From contig CAZNOZ010000014.1 of the NCBI GenBank assembly GCA_964574935.1, positions 3,479 to 67,478 of the forward strand: a stretch of 64,000 nucleotides of DNA, given 5' to 3'. Below the pieces are notes generated by a model that worked only from the letters and a program-made list of their open reading frames with translations, searched no databases and was not told the DNA's origin. Origin of the DNA: JBBECE01 sp964574935. Its GTDB lineage: Bacteria; Pseudomonadota; Alphaproteobacteria; Rhizobiales; Devosiaceae. Position 1 is the stretch's first letter; each line of letters opens with the position of its first letter. Below, one piece after another: positions 1 through 8,306 of the stretch. The translations under genes were made by a program, and so were the position numbers.

Positions 1-211
1 TCAAGCCGAAGTTCTCTGCTGGCGCGCCCGAAGCGATCCCCGGCGCGGCCGGTTTGCGCCCCCGGCGCGTTAATCTTCTGTTAACCCGCCCTTAAACCAG
101 CCACAATTAGTGTTGAGATCGGGGCTGGCAGCGCCCCCTCGGCCCGCGCCGCGCGTCGAGCATTGCCAGCTGGCAAAGACCGGGACAGTGGCTTCAGATC
201 CGCGAGGCGGC

Positions 212-2233
212 ATGGATATCAGGCTGACCGCCGACGATCGCGTCGGCGCCGGCGACGGCCATCGCGCCCGCAAAGGCGCCAAAAAGCCGGCGCGCCCGGC
301 GCGGGGCAAGTCGCGGCGCGGTGCCGCCCGCCGCCCCGGCGGGCCATTGCGGCTGATCGCGCGCCTCACCTACTGGGGCTTCATCCTGACCATCTGGGCC
401 GGCGTCCTGGTGGTCGGGGTCGTCGCCTACTACGGGCTGCAGCTTCCTTCCTCGCAGAGCTGGGCGGTGCCCGATCGCCCCGCCAACATCCGCATCGTCG
501 CCGCCGACGGGCGGCTCTTGTCCAATCGCGGCAAGATGGGCGGGGAGGCGGTCTCGATCCGCGAACTCCCCCACTACGTGCCCGCCGCGGTCATCGCCAT
601 AGAGGACCGCCGCTTCCAGGATCATTTCGGCGTCGATCCGATCGGCATCCTGCGCGCCTTGATCAGCAACGCCCTGGCCGGCCACATCGTCGAGGGCGGC
701 TCGACGATCACCCAGCAGGTTGCCAAGAACCTGTTTCTGACACCCGACCAGAACCTCGGCCGCAAGATTCAGGAGGCGCTCCTGGCCCTCTGGCTGGAGC
801 AGACCTACACCAAGGCCGAAATCCTCGAGCTTTATATCAACCGGGTCTATTTCGGCGCCGGCGCCTACGGCATCGAGGCCGCGGCCCAGCGCTATTTCGG
901 CAAGTCGGCTCGCAATCTGTCCCTGGGCGAAGCGGCGATTCTCGCCGGCGTCCTGCAGGCCCCCTCGCGCCTGAGCCCCGACACCCATCCCGAGGCCGCC
1001 GCCGAGCGCGCCCGGCTGGTGCTGAACGCGATGGCCGAGGAGGGCTACATCTCCGATGCCGAGGCCGAAGCTGCCGCCATCGACCCCAACAAGCGCATCC
1101 GCACCCGCGTCGCCGGCGCCGAATACTATGTCGCCGATTGGGTCGAGCAGCTCATGGCTTCCTATCTCGGAGAGGTCGACCAGGACGTTGTGGTCCACAC
1201 CACAATCGACTGGGACCTGCAGAAGCAGGCCGAATTCGTCATCCGCGACACCATCATCCGTCAGGGCGAGGCCCGCAACTTCTCGCAGGGGGCACTGGTG
1301 GCCATGCAGCCCGACGGCACCATACAGGCCATCGTCGGGGGCACCGATTATTCGCAGTCCCAATACAACCGCGCCATCACCGCCCGCCGCCAGATGGGCT
1401 CGGCCTTCAAGCCGATCGTCTATCTGACCGCGATCGAGGCGGGGCTCACCCCCGACACCGTCGTCGAGGACACCCCCTTCGACTACAACGGCTGGTCGCC
1501 GGAGAACTTCAACGGCGAGTTTCACGGCCGCGTCGCCCTGCGCGACGCGCTGGCCAATTCCCTCAACGTCGTCGCCGCCAAGCTGTGCATCCAGCTCGGG
1601 CCCGCGAACGTCGTCTCCACCGCCTACCGGCTGGGGATCTCGAGCCACCTCGACCCGGTCCCCTCGATCGCGTTGGGGACCGCCGAGATATCGCTGCTCG
1701 ATCTGACCTCCGCCTACGCGCCGTTCGCCAATGGCGGGGTCGGGATCATCGCCCATGTCATCTCCCGCATCGAGACCGCCGACGGCGAGGTGCTGTACGA
1801 CCACATCCCGGCCGGGCCCGGCCGCGTGATCTCCGAACACAATGTCGAGGTGATGAACCAGATGCTTTCCTACGCCGTCGAGACCGGCACCGGAAAGCGC
1901 GCCAGGCTCGGCGACTGGCCGATCGCCGGCAAGACCGGGACCACCCAGGATTTCCGCGACGCGGTGTTCATCGGCTATTCGGCCCGCATGGTCACCGGCG
2001 TGTGGCTGGGCAACGACGACAATTCCCCGATGCAAAGCGTCGGCGGCGGCTCGTTCCCCGCCGAAATCTGGACCGAGTTCATGAACAAGGCCCACGAAGG
2101 GCTGCCCGTGGCCGCCCTGCCGGGCGTCAATTCACGCTTCGCGCAGCCACCGCCGACCGCCGAAGACACCGCCGCCCCGCCCCGCCGGCGCAATATCGGC
2201 GACTTCCTGCGCGACCTGTTCGGCGGCAACTGA
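212..2233 (+). CDS. Class A penicillin-binding protein (PBP1A-type transglycosylase/transpeptidase)
   Basis: This is a bifunctional peptidoglycan synthase anchored in the inner membrane and acting in the periplasm. A basic cytoplasmic tail is followed by one membrane segment (about residues 52-75). The GT51 transglycosylase domain follows, with catalytic Glu131 in EDRRFQDHFG and the motif GGSTITQQVAKN. The transpeptidase domain carries SAFK (Ser397, Lys400), SLN (450-452) and KTGTT (from Lys574). The protein is 673 residues, normal for the family. I chose the ATG at 212, behind a GAGGCGG-like ribosome site. An in-frame ATG at 110 would add 34 residues unlike a PBP N-terminus. The gene appears monocistronic, so I give no specific gene name. 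Confidence 0.93.
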   Translation: MDIRLTADDRVGAGDGHRARKGAKKPARPARGKSRRGAARRPGGPLRLIARLTYWGFILTIWAGVLVVGVVAYYGLQLPSSQSWAVPDRPANIRIVAADGRLLSNRGKMGGEAVSIRELPHYVPAAVIAIEDRRFQDHFGVDPIGILRALISNALAGHIVEGGSTITQQVAKNLFLTPDQNLGRKIQEALLALWLEQTYTKAEILELYINRVYFGAGAYGIEAAAQRYFGKSARNLSLGEAAILAGVLQAPSRLSPDTHPEAAAERARLVLNAMAEEGYISDAEAEAAAIDPNKRIRTRVAGAEYYVADWVEQLMASYLGEVDQDVVVHTTIDWDLQKQAEFVIRDTIIRQGEARNFSQGALVAMQPDGTIQAIVGGTDYSQSQYNRAITARRQMGSAFKPIVYLTAIEAGLTPDTVVEDTPFDYNGWSPENFNGEFHGRVALRDALANSLNVVAAKLCIQLGPANVVSTAYRLGISSHLDPVPSIALGTAEISLLDLTSAYAPFANGGVGIIAHVISRIETADGEVLYDHIPAGPGRVISEHNVEVMNQMLSYAVETGTGKRARLGDWPIAGKTGTTQDFRDAVFIGYSARMVTGVWLGNDDNSPMQSVGGGSFPAEIWTEFMNKAHEGLPVAALPGVNSRFAQPPPTAEDTAAPPRRRNIGDFLRDLFGGN

Positions 2234-2243
2234 GCCCCGGCGC

Positions 2244-2972
2244 CTAGCCGCCATAGGCGTGCAGCGCCCGCCCGTTGGCCTTCAGCCACCCCCGGCCGCG
2301 CTCCATCTCGGGCAGGGTCCGCCCGAGCGTCGCCCAGAACGAGGGCGAATGGTTCATCTCGATCAGATGCGCCACCTCGTGGGCCGCCACATAGTCGAGC
2401 ACGAAGTCAGGCGCCAGCACCAGCCGCCAGTTGAAACTGAGCCCTCCGGTGCTCGAGCACGACCCCCAGCGGCTCGACTGGTCGCGCACCGTGATGCCGG
2501 CGGGCGTCACCTCCAGCCGCCCGGCATGGACCGCGACCGCCCCTGCCAGGTCCGATCTCGCCTGTTTCCTGAGCCACTGGGTCAGCCGCGCCGCCAGCCG
2601 CGCCTCGCCGCCGCCCACCTCAAGCGCCGGCCCGGCCCCCACCCGCACCCCGCCTCGTGCCTCGCCGGTCGCCACGATCCGGTGCGTGACCCCGCGCAGG
2701 GGGATCTCCGCCCCGTCCGCGAACGGCACCGCCGGCGGTTGCACGGCCAGCCGGCCGCCCAGCCAGTCGCGCTGCCGATCGAGGAACGCTTCGGCCTCCC
2801 GCCATCGCCCGCCCGCCGGTACCGTCAGCACCGGCCCGCGCCGTATCTCGACCGTCAGCCGGTAGTGCCGCGCCCGCCGCGACTGCCTGACCGCGATTTC
2901 GACCGGGGCGCCGTCGATCTCCAGGCTCGTCGAATCCGGCAAGCGCGGGCGGGCAAATGGGGTGCGGCGCAT
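2244..2972 (-). CDS. M48-type zinc metallopeptidase, YgjP-like (DUF45)
   Basis: The 242-residue protein is a predicted cytoplasmic zinc peptidase of the YgjP/DUF45 group. The N-terminal part carries the family's strand-rich region. The C-terminal part has RWGSCSS (about 168-174) and the zinc site HEVAH (His198, Glu199, His202), with His208 in NHSPSFW as the likely third ligand. Its physiological substrate is not known for the family. It converges on the penicillin-binding protein gene with only about 10 bp between the two stop codons. No strong ribosome site precedes the ATG, so the start is less certain than the family call. Confidence 0.88.
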   Translation of the reverse strand: MRRTPFARPRLPDSTSLEIDGAPVEIAVRQSRRARHYRLTVEIRRGPVLTVPAGGRWREAEAFLDRQRDWLGGRLAVQPPAVPFADGAEIPLRGVTHRIVATGEARGGVRVGAGPALEVGGGEARLAARLTQWLRKQARSDLAGAVAVHAGRLEVTPAGITVRDQSSRWGSCSSTGGLSFNWRLVLAPDFVLDYVAAHEVAHLIEMNHSPSFWATLGRTLPEMERGRGWLKANGRALHAYGG

Positions 2973-3043
2973 CGGCAGGAACGGGCTGGTTCGTTGATTC
3001 GGGGGAGGCCATTATGCCCGCCCCGGCCAGGGCGCGCGGCAAC

Positions 3044-3073
3044 AAAAAAGCCGGGCCAACACAAAGGCCCGGC
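3044..3073 (-). terminator. Rho-independent terminator of the DUF2852 gene
   Basis: A perfect 8-bp stem GCCGGGCC/GGCCCGGC encloses an 8-nt loop. It is followed on the minus strand by six T residues. It lies about 55 bp downstream of the DUF2852 stop codon and upstream of the metallopeptidase gene, so it should separate the two transcripts. It is the clearest intrinsic terminator in the window. Confidence 0.85.
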
Positions 3074-3128
3074 ATGCGTTTCGGCCGGCGCCGGCCGCAA
3101 CCGGCGCCGGATTTTCGGGCGCCAGAGG

Positions 3129-3575
3129 CTAGTCCTCGTCGTCCCGGTGCTTCTTGTCGCGCCGGTCGGTGTCGCCACGCCGCGATTCGCGCTCGGCCAT
3201 GAACCGGTCGAACTCTTCCCGGTCGCGGGCCATCTGCAGATTGTGCAGGAAGTCGGCGAATTCCTCGCGTTCCCCCTCCAGGCGCCGGCGCTCCTCATCG
3301 AGGCGCTGGAGTTCGGCTTCCCGGTACTCGTCGAAGGCCCGGTTGCCGGTCGCCCCGTGGCGGTGGCGGTAGCGCGCCTTGTATCTGCGGTCACGCGCCC
3401 ACGAACGCTGGCGGTTCACCCAGTCCTCGGCCCGTTCGGCCGAGCCGCCGAAGCACTCGCCCCACAGGATGTAGGCGAGCACCGCCAGGCCCAGCGGCCA
3501 CCAGATGATAAACCCGAGAACCATCAACCCGATGGAAATCGGGGACCAGCGGGGTTTGACGATAGCTGTGGTCAT
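3129..3575 (-). CDS. DUF2852 family membrane protein
   Basis: The 148-residue protein has one strongly hydrophobic segment near the N-terminus (about residues 12-34), containing FIIWWPLGLAVLAYILWGE. A long charged, Glu/Arg-rich, probably helical C-terminal tail follows and ends in Asp/Glu. This arrangement is typical of DUF2852, a family I know mainly from Alphaproteobacteria, with no established function. I chose the ATG at 3575 because AGGTGAGGG lies just upstream. The longer reading frame from 3677 adds 34 residues unlike the family. An intrinsic terminator follows the gene. Confidence 0.85.
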   Translation of the reverse strand: MTTAIVKPRWSPISIGLMVLGFIIWWPLGLAVLAYILWGECFGGSAERAEDWVNRQRSWARDRRYKARYRHRHGATGNRAFDEYREAELQRLDEERRRLEGEREEFADFLHNLQMARDREEFDRFMAERESRRGDTDRRDKKHRDDED

Positions 3576-3836
3576 GTCCCTCACCTTTGTTGTCAACGAC
3601 CATTCCGATTTGGGCGCCCCCCGCCCCGCTTCAAGGCGCAAAATCGACTTTCGGGGCCTTGAATTTTTGGGGCGCAATCCCCATCAGCGCGGGATTCTCG
3701 CGCCGCTAGGCGCTATCAATGGCCCCCCGAACCCCACCAGAACATCCACGAAGGATCGCCGAAAACCCCACGAATACCCCGCGAATATGCCGCGGGTGTC
3801 GCCGGAAGCAGCCCCGAACATGCCCGAAGACCGCAA

Positions 3837-5150
3837 ATGACCGCCGAAACCCCGCTTGCCGAGGTGTCCCACAACCGGCTGAGGCTCGAAACCCTCATTC
3901 GCCTGCGCTGGATGGCGGTCGGCGGCCAGTCCATCGCCGTGCTGCTGGTGAGCGTCGGGTTCGCCTACGATCTGCCGCTTTTCTGGTGCTTTGCGCTGAT
4001 CGCCCTGTCGGCGCTTCTCAACGTCTTTCTGGTGCTGAGGTATCCCACCACGCAGCGCCTGCGGTCGGAGACCGCCGCGGCGCAGCTCGCCTACGACATC
4101 CTGCAACTGGCGGGGCTGCTCTATCTGACCGGCGGCCTCGCCAATCCCTTCGCGATTTTGTTCCTGGCCCCGGTTTCGGTCGCCGCCACCACGCTGCCGC
4201 AACGCCCCACGCTGGCGCTCAGCGCCCTGGTCATCGCGGTGGCGACGGCGCTCGCCTGGTTTCACATGCCGCTGCCCTGGGATCCCCGGCAGCCCCTCGA
4301 AATCGACCCCTTGTATGTCGCCGGCGTCTGGGTGGGCCTGACCTTCGGGGTCGGGTTCATCACCGTCTACACCTACCGGGTGGCCCACGAGGCCCGGCAG
4401 CTCTCCGACGCCCTGGCCGCCACCGAGTTGATGCTCTCCCGCGAGCAGCACATCTCCGCACTCGACGGGCTGGCCGCCGCCGCCGCCCACGAGCTCGGCA
4501 CCCCGCTCGCCACCATCGCCACCACCGCCCACGAGCTGCAGTCCGATACCGCCGATCCCGCGACGCTGCGCGAGGATATCGATCTGATCGCCGAGCAGGT
4601 GGCGCGCTGCCGGGCCATCCTGGGCAAGTTGCGCAGTCTCGACGACGGCTCGCCCGACCCCTTCTCGGTGAGCGGCCTCGGGGACCTGCTGGCCGAGGCG
4701 GCGGCCCCGCATCGCGACTTCGGCGTCGCCATCGAAATCGAGGGCGCCGCCGAGGGGCCCGAGCCGCAAATCCGGCGCACCGCCGTTCTCACCTACGGGC
4801 TCGGCAATCTCATCGAAAACGCCGTCGACCACGCCACCGCCCATGTGCGCATTTCCCACCGCTCCACCGACCGCGACATCCTGATCGAAATCCGCGACGA
4901 CGGGCCCGGCTTTCCCCCCGACCTGCTGGCCCGCATCGGCGAGCCGTATCTGACCGCCCGGTCGCGGCCGGGTGCCGCCGCTTCGCCCGACGGTTCGGAG
5001 GGCTTGGGGCTGGGGCTGGGGATTTTCATCGCCAAGACGCTTCTGGAGCGCTCCGGCGCTTCGCTCGGCTTCGAAAATACTGCCGGCGGCGCCCTGGTTA
5101 CCGTCGCCTGGCCGCGGCGGCGGCTCGACGCCGGCACCGGAGGGCTTTGA
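3837..5150 (+). CDS. regB: Redox-sensing histidine kinase RegB/ActS/PrrB
   Basis: This is the membrane sensor kinase of the redox-responsive RegB/RegA system. The N-terminal half has about six membrane segments and contains GGLANPF (residues 99-105), the ubiquinone-interaction motif GGxxNPF described for RegB. The phosphoacceptor is His218 in the H-box AAAAHELGTPLATI. Cys258, in the dimerisation helix (ARCRAIL), sits where the redox-active cysteine of RegB lies. The ATPase domain follows, with NLIENAVDHA, DDGPGFPP and GLGLGLGIFIAK. The 437-residue length is usual. The cognate regulator follows on the same strand after about 50 bp. No senC/prrC gene lies between them. Confidence 0.93.
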   Translation: MTAETPLAEVSHNRLRLETLIRLRWMAVGGQSIAVLLVSVGFAYDLPLFWCFALIALSALLNVFLVLRYPTTQRLRSETAAAQLAYDILQLAGLLYLTGGLANPFAILFLAPVSVAATTLPQRPTLALSALVIAVATALAWFHMPLPWDPRQPLEIDPLYVAGVWVGLTFGVGFITVYTYRVAHEARQLSDALAATELMLSREQHISALDGLAAAAAHELGTPLATIATTAHELQSDTADPATLREDIDLIAEQVARCRAILGKLRSLDDGSPDPFSVSGLGDLLAEAAAPHRDFGVAIEIEGAAEGPEPQIRRTAVLTYGLGNLIENAVDHATAHVRISHRSTDRDILIEIRDDGPGFPPDLLARIGEPYLTARSRPGAAASPDGSEGLGLGLGIFIAKTLLERSGASLGFENTAGGALVTVAWPRRRLDAGTGGL

Positions 5151-5201
5151 CAGCCCACCGAACCCTCGCTTATGGGTAGCCGCGATCGTCGGGGTGGGAA
5201 G

Positions 5202-5753
5202 ATGCCCAGCGTTCACGAAATGATGGACGAAGACCGGTCCCTGCTGCTGGTCGAGGACGACCGGCCGTTTCTGGTCCGGCTCGAAAGGGCCATGGAAAAG
5301 CGTGGCTTCGCGGTCACCGCCGTCGATTCGGTGGCCGCCGGCCTGGCTGCGGTCAAGGCCGGCCCGCCGGCCTTCGCGGTCGTCGACATGCGCCTGGGCG
5401 ACGGCAACGGCCTCGACGTCGTCTCCGCCCTCAAATCGGCCCGCCCCGACGCCCGCGCCGTGGTGCTTACCGGCTACGGCAACATCGCCACCGCGGTGAC
5501 CGCGGTCAAGCTCGGCGCCGTCGACTATCTCGCCAAGCCCGTCGATGCCGACGACGTCTTCAAGGCGCTAATGGCCGACGGCGCGCTCAAATCCGAGCCG
5601 CCGGACAATCCGATGTCCGCCGACCGGGTGCGCTGGGAACATATCCAGCGCGTCTACGAGCTGTGCGACCGCAACGTCTCGGAGACCGCCCGGCGCCTCA
5701 ACATGCACCGGCGCACCCTGCAGCGCATTCTCGCCAAGCGCGCCCCGCGCTAG
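5202..5753 (+). CDS. regA: Response regulator RegA/ActR/PrrA
   Basis: This is the DNA-binding partner of the upstream RegB kinase. The receiver domain has the acidic pair EDD near residues 18-20, phosphoacceptor Asp62 in VVDMRLGDGNG, and the conserved Lys in LAKPVD. A Fis-type helix-turn-helix ends the protein (NVSETARRLNMHRRTLQRIL), characteristic of RegA. The protein has 183 residues from the chosen ATG at 5202, preceded by GGGGTGGG. ATGs at 5172 and 5220 are possible alternatives. RegA homologues control respiration, carbon and nitrogen metabolism according to redox state. That role here is family knowledge rather than something seen in the sequence. Confidence 0.93.
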   Translation: MPSVHEMMDEDRSLLLVEDDRPFLVRLERAMEKRGFAVTAVDSVAAGLAAVKAGPPAFAVVDMRLGDGNGLDVVSALKSARPDARAVVLTGYGNIATAVTAVKLGAVDYLAKPVDADDVFKALMADGALKSEPPDNPMSADRVRWEHIQRVYELCDRNVSETARRLNMHRRTLQRILAKRAPR

Positions 5754-5764
5754 GGGCCGCCCCC

Positions 5765-6250
5765 TCAGCTCGGCCCCGGGTCCAGAAGCGCGTGGATGCG
5801 GTCGGCGCCCAGCCGCGCCAGCTTGAGCATCATCGCCTTGCGCCGCGCCGCCGGCAGCTTGTCCTCGGGCGCCGGACGGATCACCTCCGCCCCGTGCCCG
5901 TCGGCGACGATCAGCCCCTCCTCGTCGGGGAAGATGTCCGCGTCGAGCTCGAGCGGCTTGGCGAAGAAGAACCGGTCGCAGAAGTGCTTGTATTCGGGCC
6001 ACTTGGCGTCGACCCGGAAATCCTCGAGGCTGGTCTTGATCTCGACGATCCAGATTTCGCCCTTCGGGCCCACGCCCAGCACGTCGGCGCGCCGGCCGCT
6101 GGCCAGCGTCACCTCCGTGAAGCAGCACAAATCGTGGGTCGCGCGCATCAGGCGCATCACCCCGCGCTGCACCCTCAGCGCCCGCTCCGACTGCCTGCCG
6201 TCGGTGATCAGCGGGGCGCCTTGCATGTCCGGGTCTGGTTTCGATGCCAT
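5765..6250 (-). CDS. mmcB: MmcB family DNA repair protein
   Basis: The 161-residue protein belongs to the MmcB (formerly DUF1052) family, named from Caulobacter mitomycin-C-responsive genes. It carries a PD-(D/E)xK-like set of residues: Asp56 in RRADVLGV and Glu70-x-Lys72 in IVEIKTS. This suggests a nuclease fold and DNA binding. Its ATG overlaps the stop codon of the MFS gene by one base, so the two are translationally coupled on one transcript. I see no obvious LexA box, because the gene sits inside an operon. Confidence 0.85.
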   Translation of the reverse strand: MASKPDPDMQGAPLITDGRQSERALRVQRGVMRLMRATHDLCCFTEVTLASGRRADVLGVGPKGEIWIVEIKTSLEDFRVDAKWPEYKHFCDRFFFAKPLELDADIFPDEEGLIVADGHGAEVIRPAPEDKLPAARRKAMMLKLARLGADRIHALLDPGPS

Positions 6251-7428
6251 CAGATGTGGGCCGGATCGATCGGCGTGCGGACCACCGGTCCCGCATCCGG
6301 CGCCAGCCGCTGCACGAACACGAACGCCAGTGCGATCGCCGGCAGGCACACCAGAAACGAAAACCTGATTCCGAAATACTCGGCAATGAAGCCAAGCAGC
6401 GGCGGGCCGACGAAGAACACCAGGAACGTGGTCTGCGCCAGCGAGGCGACATTGGTCTCCGCTGGCCGGTCGGTGCGCCGGGCGGCCGCCGAGACGGCAA
6501 GCGGATAAACGGCACTGGCGCCCAGCCCCAGCAGCGCGAACCCGGTGAGTGCGACCATTGGATCCGGCGCCAGCCCGATCGCCGTGAGCCCGATGGCGCT
6601 CACCGATAGCAGCACGTGGGCGACCGTGCGCGGGCCCAGCCGTTCGACCACCGGGTCGATCGTCAGCCGCGCAACGGTCATCGCCAGGCTGACCAGTATC
6701 AGGCTCAGACCTGAAACCAACGGCCCGCTGGCGAACACGTCCCGCATGTAGATGACCGACCAGTCGGTCCCCGCGCCCTCGATCAGAATCGGCGCGATCC
6801 CGACCGCGCACAGCGCCAGGATCGCCTTGCTCGGCAGCGCCAGCCCGGCGGGTGCATCCAGCGAGCCGCCGCCTCGGCCCGGCGCCGGCGTCAGCCCGCC
6901 CATCAGGACGGTTGTGGCGATGGCGGCGAGCGCCGCCACGGCCCAGAAATGCGCCAGCATCGGCACCCCCAGCTGCCGCATCGACGCCCCGATGACCGCG
7001 GCGGCGAAGAACCCCAGGCTCCAGAAGCCGTGCGCGCGGTTCATTAGCCGCCGCCCGATCTGCGCCTCGATCCGGTCGGCCTCGACATTGACCGTTACTT
7101 CCGCCGCCCCGCCAAGCAGGCCGAGCCCCACCAGCACGCAGAAGATCGCGGGCGCGTTGGGCATCAGCGGCACCACCGCGACCAGCACCGGCATGCCGAT
7201 GAGGGCGATATGAAGCGTCGTCCTGACCCCCAGCCACCGGATCACCGGCGCTGAGCCGCTCAGCGACACGAGTATGCCCAGAGACGTTCCGATGATTGTC
7301 AGGCCCAGTGCACCCTCGGTCATCCCATGGGCGGTCTGGATGTCGGCCAGCCGCGAAATCAGGCCTCCCACCGCGAAAGCGAACAGGAAAAACCCGGCAA
7401 AGACCCGATGCTGGGGCGCGATCTTCAT
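6250..7428 (-). CDS. MFS transporter, YbjJ-like
   Basis: The 392-residue inner-membrane protein has about twelve hydrophobic segments, typical of the major facilitator superfamily. The N-terminal stretch RVFAGFFLFAFAVGGLISRL, with the following helices, resembles the YbjJ-type group of carriers. The substrate cannot be told from the sequence. The gene is first in a two-gene unit with mmcB, which begins inside its stop codon. The family call is firm and the subgroup is by eye only. Confidence 0.85.
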   Translation of the reverse strand: MKIAPQHRVFAGFFLFAFAVGGLISRLADIQTAHGMTEGALGLTIIGTSLGILVSLSGSAPVIRWLGVRTTLHIALIGMPVLVAVVPLMPNAPAIFCVLVGLGLLGGAAEVTVNVEADRIEAQIGRRLMNRAHGFWSLGFFAAAVIGASMRQLGVPMLAHFWAVAALAAIATTVLMGGLTPAPGRGGGSLDAPAGLALPSKAILALCAVGIAPILIEGAGTDWSVIYMRDVFASGPLVSGLSLILVSLAMTVARLTIDPVVERLGPRTVAHVLLSVSAIGLTAIGLAPDPMVALTGFALLGLGASAVYPLAVSAAARRTDRPAETNVASLAQTTFLVFFVGPPLLGFIAEYFGIRFSFLVCLPAIALAFVFVQRLAPDAGPVVRTPIDPAHI

Positions 7429-7514
7429 CGACCCTTCCGAATGAAGCTCGGCACCTTACTGAGCCGGCTGCCGCTTGCCTAGCGGCGGCCGTCGCACGGG
7501 ACGCGGGCCCGCTG

Positions 7515-8099
7515 TCAGGCGGTTTCGAGAATGCCGTTGGAGTCGTAGGTCTCGATGTTCAGGACCCGGATGCCGGCCACCTCCTTGCGCACGAAGTGGT
7601 AGCGCTTGTGGGCGCTGGATTGCTTGCGGCGCTCCGGACCGCCGGGCTGCGTGCGGCCCATCAGATGCCGGCGGCGGTCGGGCCCGAAGTAATCCCCGGT
7701 TTCGTAGTAGACGACTGGGTGCCCCGTTTGCGCCCGCACGCGCCGCTTCAGATTGGCAGCCCCCACCGGCAGCGTGACGATGTCGTCGAAGCCGGCCCGG
7801 ATGCATCCGATGATCTCGGACCGCGACGGCCGCTCGACGAAGCAAACCACCGGCGCATACCGGATGGAGCTCTCGCGACTGGCCCGAAGCTCTCCGATGC
7901 GATCCGCGATCGGTTCGAGGTCCGGCTGATACTTGAACAGGAAGAAACAAAGATGCGTGAACCGGGACTGGCGCTCCGCCGCCGCCAGGGTCGTGAAGGG
8001 GCGCGTCAACTCGAACCCTGCCTCGCGCGCCAGCTCGTCGAGCTGCTTGGCCGAGGGCGTGTCCATGCCGCCGATGATCGCGCAGGCATTGATCGTCAT
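7515..8099 (-). CDS. Degenerate (pseudo-)receiver domain protein
   Basis: The 194-residue soluble protein has a CheY-like fold in its first about 130 residues. The segment APVVCFVERPSRSEIIGC, followed by GFDDIVTLP and a final basic helix, matches the last third of a receiver. The phosphoacceptor Asp is absent: the third strand reads HLCFFLFKY. The conserved Lys of the KP motif is also replaced (TLP). A C-terminal extension carries GDYFGPDRRR and clusters of basic residues. It therefore probably does not work by Asp phosphorylation. No kinase is adjacent. I do not recognise a named family, so its role is unknown. Confidence 0.6.
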   Translation of the reverse strand: MTINACAIIGGMDTPSAKQLDELAREAGFELTRPFTTLAAAERQSRFTHLCFFLFKYQPDLEPIADRIGELRASRESSIRYAPVVCFVERPSRSEIIGCIRAGFDDIVTLPVGAANLKRRVRAQTGHPVVYYETGDYFGPDRRRHLMGRTQPGGPERRKQSSAHKRYHFVRKEVAGIRVLNIETYDSNGILETA

Positions 8100-8306
8100 G
8101 GCGCCTCGCAGTGGCCCGGTTGGGCCATCCTCGGTATTTTGCCGAATCCGACATTACGAAGCGGTTAGCGTCGCAAGTCGCCTGTCCACGGGCATTGTTA
8201 AGCGCCCTGGTGAACACCCGCCTCCCGGATATCTCGAATGCGACGGGTTCGGCGGTGCCGGGTGCCGGACCTGGCGGTCGCCGGCTCCTCGCTTCGGCCG
8301 GCGCCC

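Noticed and set aside
1..211. Partial gene at the left edge
   Set aside because: Neither strand has a frame with recognisable protein sequence. An AT-richer stretch near 70-115 looks like the promoter of the penicillin-binding protein gene.
194..2095. A 633-codon minus-strand open frame
   Set aside because: It is antisense to the penicillin-binding protein gene; its Gly/Asp/Val-rich composition reflects antisense coding.
3684..5216. A 510-codon minus-strand open frame opposite regB
   Set aside because: The regB reading frame has all kinase motifs. The antisense product has none.
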